DNA of 46,988 nt from an uncultured Desulfobulbaceae bacterium (GCA_947311315.1 CAMZKN010000002.1:1-46988), one strand, 5' to 3'. Shown: positions 24,493-34,118, numbered from the stretch's first letter. The notes: a model not told the origin generated them from the letters alone. Program-made: numbers and translations.

Positions 24493-25440
24493 TTAGAAAA
24501 CGGGTTTAAAATCAAAGAAATGACTGGTTTCAAGTTTTCTGTATGTATGGGTTTCTCCCCTGGCAACAAAGGAATTGGTAATTGCACCGCTTGAAGTAAA
24601 TCGAACACCCTCAAGAAATTCGCCATCTGTAATACCAGTTGCCGCAATTGCGACTTCCTTACTTTTGATCAGATCCTGGGATCTGAATGTTTTTGTAAAA
24701 TCTGTGATACCGTGTTTTGCAGCCTCTTTTTTATCCCTGTCGTTTTCATAAAATATCTTACCTTCAAAATACCCACCGAGACAGCTGATAGCGGCAGCGA
24801 CCAAAACGCCTTCCGGAGCATATCCATAGCCGATGTAAATATCTGCTTTTTCGCCGGTGATTGCAGCAAGGCAGCCGGAGACTTCTCCCTCTTCAATGAG
24901 CTTAATACGTGCACCACAACTTCTTACTTCATAGATAAGTTGTTTGTGACGAGCTTGGTTGAGGATGCAAACAGTGACATTCTCGGTGTATTTCTTTAGT
25001 GCTCGGGCAACACGTTTAACATTAATAATAGGTGGTTGATTGATATCGATCACCTCACCGACCTGTGGGCCGACAACTATCTTGTACATGCTGAGGTTTG
25101 GCACCGATTGAATTGCTCCAGATTTGGCGATAACCGCGTAGGATGTAGAGTTGTTTTTTCCATCCGCTGCGGATCGATAGGCCTCAAGGGCAACAGCCAT
25201 TATGTCGGTTTTTTGAGAACCTTTTCCTATTATCTCAGGAAGTTGATAGGTGTTTGGCCGATTAAGAAAACGGTCATTGATAAGAACTCCCTGGATATTG
25301 AGGCGATTGAGGGTTTTATCAATGGCTTTTCTGGTCTGATTCAATATGTCGAGATGATCACCCAAACCCTGCAGTCGTGCGGCGGTGAGTGCAGCAATTT
25401 CCGTGGCTCTGACGATCTCCATTCCGTAGTTGGTATCCAT
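24493..25440 (-). CDS. GlpX-like (class II FBPase family) protein with degenerate active site
   Basis: A 315-residue protein that aligns with E. coli GlpX along its length: the N-terminal RATEIAALTAARLQGLGD, a central KIVVGP...VTVCILNQARH, GYAPEGVLVAAAI and a C-terminal AATGITDGEFLEGVRF. Compared by eye with the GlpX metal ligands D33, E57, D85, E88 and E213, this protein has L33, R57 and V83 in place of the first three, keeps E86 (E88 equivalent) and keeps the Glu of APEGV. The GEGE and DP-EGT motifs are gone. FBPase activity is therefore doubtful. It lies 16 nt behind an intact class III FBPase on the same strand, so it may be a regulatory or structural partner. Reading frame intact. Confidence 0.8.
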   Translation of the reverse strand: MDTNYGMEIVRATEIAALTAARLQGLGDHLDILNQTRKAIDKTLNRLNIQGVLINDRFLNRPNTYQLPEIIGKGSQKTDIMAVALEAYRSAADGKNNSTSYAVIAKSGAIQSVPNLSMYKIVVGPQVGEVIDINQPPIINVKRVARALKKYTENVTVCILNQARHKQLIYEVRSCGARIKLIEEGEVSGCLAAITGEKADIYIGYGYAPEGVLVAAAISCLGGYFEGKIFYENDRDKKEAAKHGITDFTKTFRSQDLIKSKEVAIAATGITDGEFLEGVRFTSSGAITNSFVARGETHTYRKLETSHFFDFKPVF

Positions 25441-25456
25441 GGTTTCTCAAAAATAT

Positions 25457-27301
25457 TTAGAGTTTGACAGAGGGAGAATGAAAACCATTCTGTTCCGCAC
25501 AGTGCAGGAGTTGTTGCATGATACTATCACGTTCTTTTGCAAGTGTTTTGCCGGCGATGGTATCCTTTATCTTCATGGGATGCCGAAATTCATCTATAAG
25601 TTCGATATCAAGAGGCGCAGACTCGAGCTTGCGTTCTGCTTCTTTTATCTCGTCTGGTGTAGGCAGGATAATCCCATACAGTTGGTGGGGTGTGTGTACC
25701 AAAGAATGGCCTCGATTGTAATAGGCTGCCGCGAAGCCGCCGTCAACGTTAATGGCCACACCATCCTTACTGGCCATCTGGACGCCCTTTTTGTAGTCTA
25801 CAGGTGTGTGTCCGAAAATAACCCTCTGGACGCCAAATTCAAGCTGCATCTTTTTCTTGAAACTGTCAGTCTCCATATTGTCTTTCCAGAACAGTGATCT
25901 TTCAGCATGGGTTTTTTTATCTATCAAAAAATATCTCTCAAAAGTTTTCATAGCGTGCTTGCCGAAGAACGGTGATTTAGGCCCACACCAGAGATAAAAA
26001 AAGAGGGCCTGATCCTCTTTTTGCTGGGCGCGGCCCGCAAGATAGTTTTCACCGACACGGGTGATAGTTTCCTGAATAAAGGCGAGCAGATTTTTACCTT
26101 TACGACCAAGAAACTCTTCAAATTCGCCTTCAGCCGTTGAAGGAACCAGAGCATGGATGTTGAGGAAGTTGTTTTGAATATGGTAGCTTTTGCCTTTGGT
26201 AAAGAGAAAGTGTAGTAACCTCTGCAGGTGACTATTGGTCGTGAACTGCTGGGTAAGGTCGTCGATTATGGATTTTTCCTCAGGAGTTAATCGTCCTGGA
26301 TTGTTATGATCAACAGTAGGAAAATGTGTATCATTTAACCCTTGAGTGTCTCCAGATTGTAGCATTTGTGCGAGTCTATCCAACCACAAGCGGCTTTCCA
26401 TCTCATAGTGGGGAAAGTCTGCGATTGTTTTTTCTTCGAGTTTAAATTGGATAATTGCAAGTGCCTTTTCCATGGATCGACCTTTATCGGTCTTTGCCTT
26501 GAAATTTCCTGTTGCCAGTTCGACAGGATATGTGCTTTCTGCAAATTCAGCGAGTTTTGAGGTATTGAACCGCAGTCTGTCGAGAAATTCAAAGTGATCA
26601 TAGCGGCAGGTAATGCGCAGTGCTTCGGCAACAAGTGACTGATTTCCTGCGGCTGCACCCATCCAGAGGATGTCATGATTGCCATATACATAGTCGACCA
26701 TATTCCGATAAAAACTGGAGGAAAGGATGCGGAGAATTTTATCGGGTTGCGGTCCTCTGTCAAAGACATCACCAAGAACCTGTATTCGATCCAAAAGTAC
26801 CTGACGAATGGTATGGGAAAGATGTGAGATCAACCTGTCGGAGATAATTTTTTCTTCAAATATCGGATCCGGTACAGGCTGTCCTGCCAGTAGTCTGCTT
26901 ATAGTGTCCCGAAATTCCGGGCGAAAGATTTCATTGTCCTGGGAACCCCTATTGGTCAGTTTGTACTTTAGTACACCCACGAGGCAGAGAATAACATCCT
27001 GCATATCCATCCGAATGACGTTGTCCTGAAAGTAGGATTGTTTCCTAATGATTTTTGTCAGATATTGGATTTTTTCGGAACTGAAAGTATTTGGCAAAGC
27101 CTCTTTACACGTCTGGTACAGCATACCAAATCGGCCGCGCAGAATGGATTTGAACCGATCACCCTCGCCGTGTAGATCGCTTATCCATAAGGTTGTGGGT
27201 ATATTGGAGTTGAGCTCGTGATCCAGTTCAAGGAGTTTACATGAAAGTCTGTCGATTTCACTGACACGAATCTTTCGGGGTTGTTTCGGCAAAGAAGGCA
27301 T
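25457..27301 (-). CDS. fbp: fructose-1,6-bisphosphatase class III
   Basis: A 614-residue member of the Firmicute-type class III FBPases (the family of B. subtilis Fbp), converting fructose 1,6-bisphosphate to fructose 6-phosphate in gluconeogenesis. Calcineurin-like metallophosphatase motifs are in order: [12 protein letters not shown] (about 43-54), [12 protein letters not shown] (about 177-188), [16 protein letters not shown] (about 205-220) and, in the C-terminal part, [13 protein letters not shown] and [14 protein letters not shown]. Metal ligands appear complete. AGGTG precedes the ATG by 7 nt. It is the first gene of a pair with the GlpX-like protein. Confidence 0.9.
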   Translation of the reverse strand: MPSLPKQPRKIRVSEIDRLSCKLLELDHELNSNIPTTLWISDLHGEGDRFKSILRGRFGMLYQTCKEALPNTFSSEKIQYLTKIIRKQSYFQDNVIRMDMQDVILCLVGVLKYKLTNRGSQDNEIFRPEFRDTISRLLAGQPVPDPIFEEKIISDRLISHLSHTIRQVLLDRIQVLGDVFDRGPQPDKILRILSSSFYRNMVDYVYGNHDILWMGAAAGNQSLVAEALRITCRYDHFEFLDRLRFNTSKLAEFAESTYPVELATGNFKAKTDKGRSMEKALAIIQFKLEEKTIADFPHYEMESRLWLDRLAQMLQSGDTQGLNDTHFPTVDHNNPGRLTPEEKSIIDDLTQQFTTNSHLQRLLHFLFTKGKSYHIQNNFLNIHALVPSTAEGEFEEFLGRKGKNLLAFIQETITRVGENYLAGRAQQKEDQALFFYLWCGPKSPFFGKHAMKTFERYFLIDKKTHAERSLFWKDNMETDSFKKKMQLEFGVQRVIFGHTPVDYKKGVQMASKDGVAINVDGGFAAAYYNRGHSLVHTPHQLYGIILPTPDEIKEAERKLESAPLDIELIDEFRHPMKIKDTIAGKTLAKERDSIMQQLLHCAEQNGFHSPSVKL

Positions 27302-27592
27302 ACTATCACCTGTGTTATATCAGAAGCAATAAATGTGCTGGTGACGGTAAAGACAGTTGCAGCATGATCAACTGTGAGTCAGCTGAGTCTGTCAAATTGA
27401 TAATGATGTAATATATCAGAATATAGATCAAGAAACCAGAAATTCTATACGTTCTTATGTAATTCAAATAATATTTATCTTCTGTTACGTGTCAGCTCTT
27501 TTGCATCGGTTGACAAAGTTATTATTTTGCTTCATTCTATGGTTGATGCAGCGGAATTATATGGTTAGCACACAAATTATTCAGGAGAAGTT

Positions 27593-28624
27593 ATGAAAAA
27601 GAGGATGTTTCAATATTTGAGACAGTTTAATGGAAGGATTTCAGGCGGTGCTTTAGCTTATGTCTGCATGATGGTTATTCTATCTCTGCCTCGTCACAGT
27701 GTAGCTGGCGAACTGGAGCAGTGTCTTAGTGAAATGATGCAAAAAGCTAGTGATTCAACCACGATAGGAGATATACGTCTGCAATGTAAAAAGAGAATAG
27801 CCGATATCCAGGATAACGGATCAAATGTCATCGGTAAGCGTCTGGAACAGGATAAAAAAAACGTGCTAAAGCCTTTTACAATAATGGCTCATAAACCAAA
27901 TTATTTTATCTTTGGCGCTTATAACGCCGAAGGATATGATGCAACAGTCTATCAGGAGCGATATGATGATATATCGTTGACACTTGGAGATGTTGAAACA
28001 CAGTTTCAGGTCAGTGTAAAGGTACCATTGCTGATTGATCTTTTTGGCAATATTGATGTGTATGGCGCCTACACAAACAGATCTTTCTGGCAGCTGTATG
28101 AGGTTGATTCTTCGCCTTTTCGTGAAAGTAACCATGAACCGGAAATATGGGTGCAGTACAACTCGAACTGGAATTTTCTCGGTTTCAAAAATTCTGCAAA
28201 TGTTTTTGGCTTTGTCCATCAGTCCAATGGACGAGGCGGAGAGATTTCAAGAAGCTGGAATAGAATTTTCGCAAACTTTTTGTTTGAGAGGGGCAATTTC
28301 GCGTTGAGTTTCAGGCCATATATCAGGATTGAAGAGGACGCTGGCAGTGATGATAATCCTGATATAACTGATTACCTTGGTCATTATGAACTGAGGGTGG
28401 GCTATAAATATAAAGAACACGTGCTTAGTGCCATGTCGAGAAATAACCTTGAGTCAGGTTTTGCTAAGGGAGCAGTGGAGTTGAGCTGGAGTTTTCCACT
28501 CTGGGATTATCCGTTTTTAAAAGGATATGTACAATATTTTTACGGCTATGGAGAAAGTCTTATCGACTATGACAACAGGGTTAACAAGATTGGTTTAGGT
28601 AGTTCTCTATCTGATTGGTTATAG
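27593..28624 (+). CDS. pldA: outer-membrane phospholipase A (OMPLA)
   Basis: A 343-residue outer-membrane beta-barrel enzyme that hydrolyses phospholipid acyl esters and helps keep lipid asymmetry. A signal peptide ends near residue 40 (SVAGE). A roughly 60-residue N-terminal segment with two cysteines precedes the barrel. The active site is intact: H209 and S211 in HQSNGRG and N223 in SRSWNR, the same spacing as E. coli H142, S144 and N156. YTNRSFWQLY and SSPFRESNHEPE are also characteristic. AGGAG precedes the ATG by 6 nt. The 291-bp upstream gap shows TTGACA at 27510-27515 with only a weak -10. Confidence 0.93.
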   Translation: MKKRMFQYLRQFNGRISGGALAYVCMMVILSLPRHSVAGELEQCLSEMMQKASDSTTIGDIRLQCKKRIADIQDNGSNVIGKRLEQDKKNVLKPFTIMAHKPNYFIFGAYNAEGYDATVYQERYDDISLTLGDVETQFQVSVKVPLLIDLFGNIDVYGAYTNRSFWQLYEVDSSPFRESNHEPEIWVQYNSNWNFLGFKNSANVFGFVHQSNGRGGEISRSWNRIFANFLFERGNFALSFRPYIRIEEDAGSDDNPDITDYLGHYELRVGYKYKEHVLSAMSRNNLESGFAKGAVELSWSFPLWDYPFLKGYVQYFYGYGESLIDYDNRVNKIGLGSSLSDWL

Positions 28625-28668
28625 GTGAAAAAAATAAATGACGAACTTTTCGCCAGGCTGATTTTATA

Positions 28669-29736
28669 TTACCTGGCGAGTAGAACAAGTGATGAAGGAG
28701 AAAGAGTAAGATGGATCAGGCAACCGGTATTTGGTACCGGTGGATCAAGGGGAAGTTCGAAGACAAGGTTCTCTCCATCTGAGATGAGCGTTATTTTGTA
28801 GGTTGAACCCTGGAATTGACGTTTTGTGATTTTCCCGGTGATGGACGATCTGTTCGATCCGGCGCTCGGAGGGTTTTTGAGAGTTGCTCCTTCCGGTCGG
28901 ATTAACAGTGTGGCATCTGTTGAAGAGATTGAAGGAGTATTTCCCAGGTGCAATCTGAATGATTTGCAATGGAAAATGGAATTGCTATCAACTTTTCCCC
29001 GCAGTAAATTCCGAAATCCTAAAAAACTGGCGACACTGCTGTTAGTCGGATACCGATAGATATTTTCTGGAGTATCGAATTGTTGCAGTATACCATCGTG
29101 TAAAATAGCAACTTTGTCGGCAACGCTAAAGGCTTCCGACTGGTCATGTGTTACGAAGATAGAAGTAACCTGAAATGACTTTAAGATAGTGCGGATTTCA
29201 AGAGCGAGCCTGTCACGCAAGGTTTTATCAAGAGATCCAAGAGGCTCGTCAAGAAGAAGAAGCTGAGGTTCAGGTGCCAGACTGCGTGCAAGAGCAACTC
29301 TCTGTTTTTCTCCACCGGACAGTTCGTCGATCTTCCTGTCGTCAAACCCTTTAAGTCCAACCAGTGTCAGCATTTTTTGGACACGACGCTCAATTTCGCC
29401 GGTGGTATGCTGTTGCATCTCAAGACCAAAGGCCACATTTTGTGCAACATTTTTATGGGGAAACAGAGCGTATTCCTGAAACATCATACCAAAATTGCGT
29501 TTGTGTGGCGGGATTAGGCTGATATCTGTGTCTTCAAAAAAAATAGTACCACTTTCTTCATTTTCAAGACCTGCAAGAAGCCGGAGAAGAGTCGTTTTTC
29601 CAGATCCTGATGGGCCGAGTAAACAGAGTATTTCACCACTTTCGAGAGAAAAATTGATATCCTGCAGAAGAGGGGATCCCTCATAGCTATTGCAGAGTTG
29701 CGTGACTTTCAGGAGATGTTTGGTTTTGGCTTGCAT
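28669..29736 (-). CDS. ATPase of the thiamine ABC importer (FbpC/PotA-like)
   Basis: A 355-residue ATP-binding subunit, third gene of the TPP-riboswitch operon. Walker A GPSGSGKTT (about 39-47), Q-loop MMFQEYALFPHKNV, signature LSGGEKQRVALARSLA, Walker B LLLLDEPLGSLD and the switch His in VTHDQSEA are all present. A C-terminal regulatory extension (about 240-355, TOBE-like) makes it longer than E. coli ThiQ (about 230 residues). The start is taken at ATG 29736, after the permease stop; an in-frame start at 29799 would overlap the permease. Role in thiamine uptake is assigned from operon and riboswitch. Confidence 0.87.
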   Translation of the reverse strand: MQAKTKHLLKVTQLCNSYEGSPLLQDINFSLESGEILCLLGPSGSGKTTLLRLLAGLENEESGTIFFEDTDISLIPPHKRNFGMMFQEYALFPHKNVAQNVAFGLEMQQHTTGEIERRVQKMLTLVGLKGFDDRKIDELSGGEKQRVALARSLAPEPQLLLLDEPLGSLDKTLRDRLALEIRTILKSFQVTSIFVTHDQSEAFSVADKVAILHDGILQQFDTPENIYRYPTNSSVASFLGFRNLLRGKVDSNSIFHCKSFRLHLGNTPSISSTDATLLIRPEGATLKNPPSAGSNRSSITGKITKRQFQGSTYKITLISDGENLVFELPLDPPVPNTGCLIHLTLSPSSLVLLAR

Positions 29737-29755
29737 GGTTGTCTCTAATTTCCTT

Positions 29756-31435
29756 TTAAACGATATCTTTTTCCGGTCGGGGTGTATCCAATCTGCCAAT
29801 CAACCAGAAAGCTGTACTTGTCACAAGCATAAGGATTGTGCTCATGGCCATGGCCTGCCCATAGTTCAGATCTCCAGGCTGGCCTAAAAAACGAAAAATG
29901 GCGACCGGTATAGTTGCAGTGTGTGGTCTTGTAACAAAGGTTGAGGCTCCAAATTCCCCCATGCTGATGGAAAATGCAAATACGCCGCCTGTAGCAACAG
30001 CTTTTTTAATGATGGGAATATCCACTTTCTGCCAGATTTTTAAAGGAGGTGCTCCCAGGAGAAGAGCAGCTTCTCTGAGATTGTCGGGTATTTGTCTGAG
30101 ACTTGGCAGAATACAGCGAACAACAAAAGGAAAAGCCACCAGTGAATGGGCAATAGGTACAAGTGCCAGGGAATCACGCAGGTTGAGAGGTGGCGTGTTA
30201 AGAGTGATAATATAGCCAAAACCAAGTGTTACAGCCGAGGTTGCAAGGGGCAGCATTATTATTGCGTCCCACATAGTTGTATGTCGGCCTTTTTTTGAGG
30301 CAAGATAGGTTGATGCAAGCAGGCCCAGGCCGACTGAAATTATCATGGCACCAATGCCAAATCCGACACTGTTTATTACTGCAGATATTGGAGGCACCGA
30401 AAATACCGATCTGGTTTGGGTGGTAAAAAGAGCAAGGTAGTAGGCAAAGGTCGGGCCGTTTTTACCACTGAACGATCTGATAACGAGGGCGAGGAGGGGA
30501 GAAAGCAGCAGCAAGATCATGAAAAGGAGGTTAATGGCCACAATTGTTTTTTGCAGAGTAGTTTTGGTTCGGGTGGCCGTTTCTTGTGCTGAATCACCAA
30601 AGAACCCGATTGTAGAATTCTTTCCAAGTCTGGCATGCAGCCACATGAGAAAGAAATTTATACATATTTGTATCAGTGAGAGGGTTGCTGCCATTGGCAG
30701 ATTGAAAAGCTGGACGGCTTGGCGATAAATTTCCACTTCAATTGTTGAATTGCCCGGCCCTCCAAGGATAAGGATTACGCCAAAACTGGTAAAGCAGAAG
30801 ATAAAAATAAGCAAAGTGGCTGAGCCTATTGCAGGGAGCAAAAGGGGCAGTGTGATACGGAAAAACGTTTTGGTAGGTGATGCACCAAGCATTGTTGCTG
30901 CCGACTTAAGATGTGGGTCGAGTCCTGCCCAAAAATTACCAACTATCCGTAACACCAAAGTATAATTGTAAAAAATATGAGCCAGCACGAAAAAATAGAA
31001 GGTTTGGTCGATTCTGATAGGTGGTGCTGCAAGGTCAAAAGCTGTTACCAGCCAACTGTTGAGTAAACCGTTGTTTCCAAGAAGTGCACGAAATGCAGCG
31101 GCAGTGACCACAGTGGGGAGTACAAAAGGAATCGTCATCACTGCCTGCAGGAGGTTTTTGCCGAAAAAATTATAACGGGCAAAAATATACGCACCGGGTA
31201 AGGCAAAAATAAGGGTTAAAAGTGTTGAAAGCAGAGCCTGCCAGGTGGTAAACCAGATGATTTTTAAATAAATACTGGTGGAAAAGAGGCTGTGTAGTTT
31301 TTCAGGTTCCCATGTTCCGTTTGGGAAAAAACTGATCAGGCATATTTTGATAAGTGGATAAAAATAAAACAGCGTCAGGTAGAGTAAAGGGAGGGCAAGG
31401 AGGAGCCACTTTCCAGAATATCCAGTGGACTTCAT
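29756..31435 (-). CDS. thiP: thiamine ABC importer, double-domain permease
   Basis: A 559-residue inner-membrane protein with about 12 hydrophobic segments in two homologous halves. Each half has an EAA-type ATPase-docking loop: LKSAATMLGASPTKTFFRITLPLLLP (about 180-205) and LREAALLLGAPPLKIWQKVDIPII (about 460-485). Fused two-domain permeases are typical of ThiP and FbpB. Between ThiB and the ATPase gene in a TPP-riboswitch operon, thiamine (or TPP) is the expected substrate. Confidence 0.9.
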   Translation of the reverse strand: MKSTGYSGKWLLLALPLLYLTLFYFYPLIKICLISFFPNGTWEPEKLHSLFSTSIYLKIIWFTTWQALLSTLLTLIFALPGAYIFARYNFFGKNLLQAVMTIPFVLPTVVTAAAFRALLGNNGLLNSWLVTAFDLAAPPIRIDQTFYFFVLAHIFYNYTLVLRIVGNFWAGLDPHLKSAATMLGASPTKTFFRITLPLLLPAIGSATLLIFIFCFTSFGVILILGGPGNSTIEVEIYRQAVQLFNLPMAATLSLIQICINFFLMWLHARLGKNSTIGFFGDSAQETATRTKTTLQKTIVAINLLFMILLLLSPLLALVIRSFSGKNGPTFAYYLALFTTQTRSVFSVPPISAVINSVGFGIGAMIISVGLGLLASTYLASKKGRHTTMWDAIIMLPLATSAVTLGFGYIITLNTPPLNLRDSLALVPIAHSLVAFPFVVRCILPSLRQIPDNLREAALLLGAPPLKIWQKVDIPIIKKAVATGGVFAFSISMGEFGASTFVTRPHTATIPVAIFRFLGQPGDLNYGQAMAMSTILMLVTSTAFWLIGRLDTPRPEKDIV

Positions 31436-31457
31436 ATGCCTCTCCCTTGTGTGAATT

Positions 31458-32501
31458 TTATCGAAGAACTGCGGTTGTCCAAGCTTCTATCCACTTGTCG
31501 CGGTTGGTTTCTATTGATTTTGGACTGACCATGGCTGGTTTATCGGCAACTGTTGCGAATTTGATAAAAATCTCAGGGAGTCTGGCTTCTGTATTTGCCG
31601 GGAAAACAAACATCTGCAAAGGAATATCTTCCTGGAATTGAATATCAAGCATGAAATCAATAAATTTTTCGGCAAGTTTACGTTCTTTTGTGCCTTTTAA
31701 TATACCTGCAAACTCAATTTGACGAAAAGCACTGTTGCTGGAAACAAGTGCCGCTGTCGGGGCTTTTGTTAGTGGTTTCTCAGAGTAGTGGACAACGGCC
31801 GGAGGGCTGGACGCATAGCTGACAACCACAGGCCTGTCGCCTTTAGATGCTGCGGTGAAATGGCCGAAGTAGGCATCTTCCCAGCCTCCTGCAATGATAA
31901 CCTTGTTTTTGCGTAGCTGCTTCCAGTACTCGATGTATCCGTCTTCGCCGAATCTCCCTATCGTTGCAAGTAAAAAGGCCATGCCCGGTGAAGATGTAGC
32001 AGGATTTTCAACAACGGTCAGGCCCATATATTCAGGTTTTATAAGATCTGCCAGGTCGGCCGGTGGAGAGATCTTATGGTTTGCGAACCATTTTTTATCA
32101 TAATTCAGACAGACATCACCATAATCCACCGGCAGTAAACGGTTCGTCTTATCAAGTTGCAACCGGACAGGTATCTTTGCAAGAAGTGGTGAATTATAAG
32201 GGACAAAAATATCAGCCTGCAGAGCCCTTGATAAAAAGGTGTTATCTACCCCAAAAAAAACATCAGCGAGCGGATTTTTTTTTGAAAGAATAGCCTGCAC
32301 CAGAGCGGCTCCTGCGTCCCCTGATTTCATGAAGCGAACTGTAGCCCCATTGTTTTTTTCAAAAGTCTCGATAACAGATTTGCTCACATTAAAGCTGTCA
32401 TGTGTCATTACAGTAAGGATTTTTTCAGCCCAGGCAGCAGTGGAAAAACTAAGAAGAATGAGAAGGGATGCAATTCCCGCTTTTGCTCGTGTAGATTTCA
32501 T
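31458..32501 (-). CDS. thiB: periplasmic thiamine-binding protein
   Basis: A 347-residue exported binding protein. The signal peptide ends near ...STAAWAEK. The mature part follows E. coli ThiB: ILTVMTHDSF at the start, ADVFFGVDNTFLSRA, VDYGDVCLNYDKKW, NPATSSPGMAFLL, GGWEDAYFGHF and VVSYASSPPAVV, and a terminal DKWIEAWTTAV. ATG 32501 is chosen because GAGGTGATT directly precedes it; the longer frame would run through the terminator stem. First gene of thiB-thiP-ATPase, behind a TPP riboswitch. Confidence 0.93.
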   Translation of the reverse strand: MKSTRAKAGIASLLILLSFSTAAWAEKILTVMTHDSFNVSKSVIETFEKNNGATVRFMKSGDAGAALVQAILSKKNPLADVFFGVDNTFLSRALQADIFVPYNSPLLAKIPVRLQLDKTNRLLPVDYGDVCLNYDKKWFANHKISPPADLADLIKPEYMGLTVVENPATSSPGMAFLLATIGRFGEDGYIEYWKQLRKNKVIIAGGWEDAYFGHFTAASKGDRPVVVSYASSPPAVVHYSEKPLTKAPTAALVSSNSAFRQIEFAGILKGTKERKLAEKFIDFMLDIQFQEDIPLQMFVFPANTEARLPEIFIKFATVADKPAMVSPKSIETNRDKWIEAWTTAVLR

Positions 32502-32554
32502 AATCACCTCAAAAAAAATGTTTGACAAGGTGCTTGCGGGGGTATGCAGGTGCA

Positions 32555-32587
32555 ATAAAAAACCGCCTCCAGGGTGTGGAGACGGTT
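32555..32587 (-). terminator. attenuator terminator of the TPP riboswitch
   Basis: On the minus strand AACCGTCTCCA (32587-32577) pairs with TGGAGGCGGTT (32571-32561) over 11 positions (one G-U), then TTTTTT (32560-32555). It lies between the aptamer and thiB, so TPP binding should favour this stem and stop transcription. Confidence 0.9.
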
Positions 32588-32599
32588 GCTGTATCACAA

Positions 32600-32697
32600 T
32601 TGTCCCTCCGCCGGCATTATCCGGATCAGGTTAGGCGGTCGGGTTCTTGTAAAAAACCCCTCTCAGCCCGGTTCAACCGAGCTCCCGCATTATAATC
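32600..32697 (-). promoter_or_regulatory. TPP riboswitch (THI element) aptamer
   Basis: The minus strand carries the invariant parts of the TPP aptamer: CTGAGAGGGG (near 32666-32657), AACCTGATCCGG (near 32630-32619) and ATAATGCCGGCGGAGGGA (near 32618-32602). CTCGGTTGAACCGGG forms the expected arm before CTGAGA. It controls the thiamine importer operon: high TPP should terminate at 32555, low TPP should allow read-through into thiB. Confidence 0.95.
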
Positions 32698-32700
32698 ATC

Positions 32701-32729
32701 ACCATAGACTATCTTGAGAAGGTTTGCAA
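32701..32729 (-). promoter_or_regulatory. candidate promoter of the thiamine operon
   Basis: Minus strand TTGCAA (32729-32724), 17 bp, TATGGT (32706-32701), placing initiation just before the aptamer. A perfect TATAAT at 32694-32689 is an alternative -10, but it lacks a good -35 and would start inside the aptamer. Confidence 0.4.
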
Positions 32730-32759
32730 TATTTCACTTTAAAGGGAGATATTGCAAAC
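32722..32759. repeat. perfect 11-bp inverted repeat across the rlmD stop
   Basis: GTTTGCAATAT (32722-32732) and ATATTGCAAAC (32749-32759) are exact inverse complements around a 16-nt loop. The upstream arm is made by rlmD codons and the stop lies in the loop. There is no U-tract, and the distal arm contains the candidate TTGCAA -35 of the thiamine operon. Confidence 0.6.
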
Positions 32760-34118
32760 AGGTTCCTGGCTCATCGTTTGGGGAGATGTCAGAAGAACAA
32801 CCGTTTCTATATGGTGGGTCTGGGGAAACATATCAATTGGCTGAATTTTCGATATGGTGAAACCCCTGCGTGTCAGGTCTTGAAGATCGCGGCAGAGGGT
32901 TGCCGGATCGCAGGAGATGTAGATGAGTTTCTTTTTTGTGAGCAGGGCAAGATCGTGTGCCATGTCGGGTATGCCTTGTCGAGGTGGATCGATAACAAGG
33001 ATGTCAAACATTCTTTTTTCTTTAATGAGCTTTTTGCAGGTAGATTGAACAGGTTCTTTTTTAAATAAAACGTTGCTGAGGTTGGCGCTGATTCCATTTT
33101 TCCTGGCACTTCTAATTGCGGACCCCTGGCCTTCAATGCCTAAAACGTCTTTTGCCAGTTGGGCAAGAGGAATGGAAAAATTGCCCATGCCACAAAAGAG
33201 ATCAAGGACGGTATCATTTGGGGAGCAATTACAAAAAACAAGTACTGTTTCGATAAGTTTTCGATTTTGGGCAAGATTTAACTGGCAAAAGCCGGATGCT
33301 TCCCAGGATAACTTAAGACCTTCAGGTAAGCCTGACAGGTGTGGATAGCGTAGAGTGAGCAACCTGTCATTCTTCTTTGTAGAGGTATATCCAATAGGGT
33401 CGGTTATCTGGAAATCGTTGCCTGAAAAATAAACACATTCTATGGATGCGATGTTGCTGACCAGTTTTTCAGCTGCTTTTTTGTCGGCTGGTCTTGGTTT
33501 TCGCAATATATGAAAAATACAGATTGTTTTATTTGATTCAGGGTTTCGCAACAATTCAAGTTCTGAACAGATTTTTATCAGTGCCTGAAAAGAATCGACA
33601 CTGATAAGAGCAGAAAGAGAATCGTTGATTGTTCTCGCAGCCAGCATGCACGAATGAATAGCGACAATTTCATGTGAACGAAAGCGAAGAAAACCTATCT
33701 GCCCTGAATCCTTAACCTGCAATCGAATCCGCTGGCGATAATTGAACTCCACATCAGATCTTATGGGGGGCGCCACAAGTTGAACTGCGGTCTGGAGCGT
33801 TTCATCCTGTTGTCGGGCCAACAATTCTTTTATGATATCCTTTTTGATGGAAAGTTGAAGCGCATAATCGCAATGTTGAAGATCGCAGCCCCCACATTGT
33901 GTGTAATATCTACATGGCGGTTTTCTTCGTAGCGGATGTGGGGTAACAATGTGCTGTGCTTTGCCAAAAGAATGATTCTTTTTCTTTTCCTCAATTATTG
34001 CGGTAACAGTTTCTCCAGGCAGGGTATAATGAATCAGAGCCACTTGTCCGCTCTCGAGATGACCGAAGCCGTACCCGCCATTTACTATTTTCGTGATGGA
34101 AATTGTTTGCAGTGTCAT
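32739..34118 (-). CDS. rlmD: 23S rRNA (uracil-C5)-methyltransferase, RlmD/RlmC type
   Basis: A 459-residue SAM-dependent methyltransferase that makes 5-methyluridine in 23S rRNA (U1939 in E. coli for RlmD). An N-terminal TRAM domain (about 1-58) is followed by iron-sulfur cluster cysteines C69, C75, C78 and C83 in CRYYTQCGGCDLQHC, the SAM site VLDLFCGMGNFSIPLA (about 310-325), DPPRQGIP, and the catalytic-cysteine motif ISCDPATLCRDL near residue 415. RlmD is preferred over RlmC or TrmA because of the TRAM domain and cluster. The 5' flank holds a miniature transposon 36 bp before the start. Confidence 0.87.
   Translation of the reverse strand: MTLQTISITKIVNGGYGFGHLESGQVALIHYTLPGETVTAIIEEKKKNHSFGKAQHIVTPHPLRRKPPCRYYTQCGGCDLQHCDYALQLSIKKDIIKELLARQQDETLQTAVQLVAPPIRSDVEFNYRQRIRLQVKDSGQIGFLRFRSHEIVAIHSCMLAARTINDSLSALISVDSFQALIKICSELELLRNPESNKTICIFHILRKPRPADKKAAEKLVSNIASIECVYFSGNDFQITDPIGYTSTKKNDRLLTLRYPHLSGLPEGLKLSWEASGFCQLNLAQNRKLIETVLVFCNCSPNDTVLDLFCGMGNFSIPLAQLAKDVLGIEGQGSAIRSARKNGISANLSNVLFKKEPVQSTCKKLIKEKRMFDILVIDPPRQGIPDMAHDLALLTKKKLIYISCDPATLCRDLQDLTRRGFTISKIQPIDMFPQTHHIETVVLLTSPQTMSQEPVCNISL

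Noticed and set aside
28651..28678. CGCCAGG/CCTGGCG hairpin between pldA and the thiamine ATPase gene as a bidirectional terminator
   Set aside because: The stem is real, but neither strand has a U-tract after it and it overlaps the stop codon of the ATPase gene; not called.
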